In this document: in pieces, positions 63,820 to 64,000 of the stretch
Layout: each line of letters opens with the position of its first letter
Position numbering within the stretch: the stretch's first letter is position 1
Source: JAGVSR01 sp963825555
GTDB lineage: Bacteria > Pseudomonadota > Alphaproteobacteria > Rhizobiales > Hyphomicrobiaceae
DNA length: 64,000 nucleotides
NCBI GenBank assembly: GCA_963825555.1
Contig: CAWGTZ010000015.1
Coordinates: 186,001 to 250,000, forward strand
Direction of reading: 5' to 3'
The notes under the pieces: model-generated
The model's input: only the letters and a program-made list of their open reading frames with translations
What the model was told of the DNA's origin: nothing
The model's database searches: none
Program-made: the position numbers and the translations under genes

Positions 63820-64000
63820 TTATTCGTAGAAGGCGTAGTGCTTTCGAACGGGCTCTACGACTTCCCAGGTTCCCGTGAACCCGGCGGGAGAGACGAAGGC
63901 GTTGCCTGCGCGGTAGGTCATCACCGTTCCATCGTCGCCCGTCACGATCAGAATGCCGGACAGAATCTGGCAAAATTCGCTCTCGGTGAAGATGCAGCGC
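63820..64000 (-). CDS. Cupin domain protein, ureidoglycine aminohydrolase-like (3' part only)
   Basis: The last 60 codons of a gene entering from the right edge. The sequence CIFTESEFCQILSGILIVTG, then DGTVMTYRAGNAFVSPAGF and GTWEVVEPVRKHYAFYE-stop, matches the DUF861 cupin family ('EFCHILSGrv.ltdddG', 'GDsfvIPaGf.GTWeV'). This family includes (S)-ureidoglycine aminohydrolase-type proteins and many small cupins of unknown role. It lies 79 nt upstream of the MDR oxidoreductase on the same strand, so they may be co-transcribed. Confidence 0.8.
   Translation of the reverse strand, partial: RCIFTESEFCQILSGILIVTGDDGTVMTYRAGNAFVSPAGFTGTWEVVEPVRKHYAFYE

Overview
The window looks like a chromosomal segment of an alphaproteobacterium of the order Hyphomicrobiales, probably near Hyphomicrobium. 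This is inferred from the style of the encoded proteins and from familiar gene neighbourhoods: hrcA-grpE facing rph-rdgB-hemW, rsmB/heparinase/purH, dnaK-dnaJ with pyrF, and a circularly permuted ATP-grasp/alpha-E/transglutaminase operon. The DNA is GC-rich and almost fully packed with protein genes. I found no rRNA, tRNA, CRISPR array, insertion sequence or phage gene.

Left part (1-13.5 kb): the N-terminus of a TRAP-transporter binding protein, the ribosomal protein L3 methyltransferase PrmB, the ATP-grasp/alpha-E/transglutaminase operon, a large multi-span membrane alpha/beta hydrolase, a MoaD/ThiS-fold protein, formate-tetrahydrofolate ligase, and a type I secretion locus (HlyD adaptor, PrtD-like ABC ATPase, HlyC-like acyltransferase). 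The PrtD gene has an in-frame TGA at codon 91, so it is a pseudogene or holds a sequence error.

Central metabolic part (13.7-19 kb): fructose-bisphosphatase, phosphoribulokinase, ribulose-phosphate epimerase and the helicase HrpB. No RuBisCO gene is in view. With formate-tetrahydrofolate ligase close by, one-carbon metabolism is plausible, and phosphoribulokinase may have the regulatory role known in Methylorubrum.

19-36.8 kb is housekeeping: RadC, methionine aminopeptidase, an L19 with an extra C-terminal domain, TrmD, PyrF, the DnaK/DnaJ/GrpE/HrcA heat-shock set, AlkB, an EamA transporter, RNase PH, an RdgB with a long C-terminal tail, HemW, a DedA-like protein and DsbB.

36.8-44.9 kb is the most accessory stretch. 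It has about 1 kb without a convincing gene, small unknown or secreted proteins, a solitary RmlD, and a two-gene operon of an ABC-exporter-like protein plus a HlyD adaptor. The nucleotide-binding domain of that exporter has lost every catalytic motif. A ClC chloride transporter and an HNH nuclease follow.

45-64 kb: an EVE-domain protein translationally coupled to an ETFB-type methyltransferase, acetyl-CoA synthetase with a clear terminator, an extensin-like protein, a TadG/VWA protein with a clear terminator, an SDHAF4-like protein, HtpX, RsmB, a heparinase II/III protein whose start codon lies in a 14-bp tandem duplication, PurH, MutS, malic enzyme MaeB, an MDR oxidoreductase and the C-terminus of a cupin.

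The items most worth following are the degenerate ABC/HlyD pair, the disrupted T1SS with an atypical HlyC-like protein, the duplicated start site at 53999-54026, and the 24-bp palindrome at 45052-45075.
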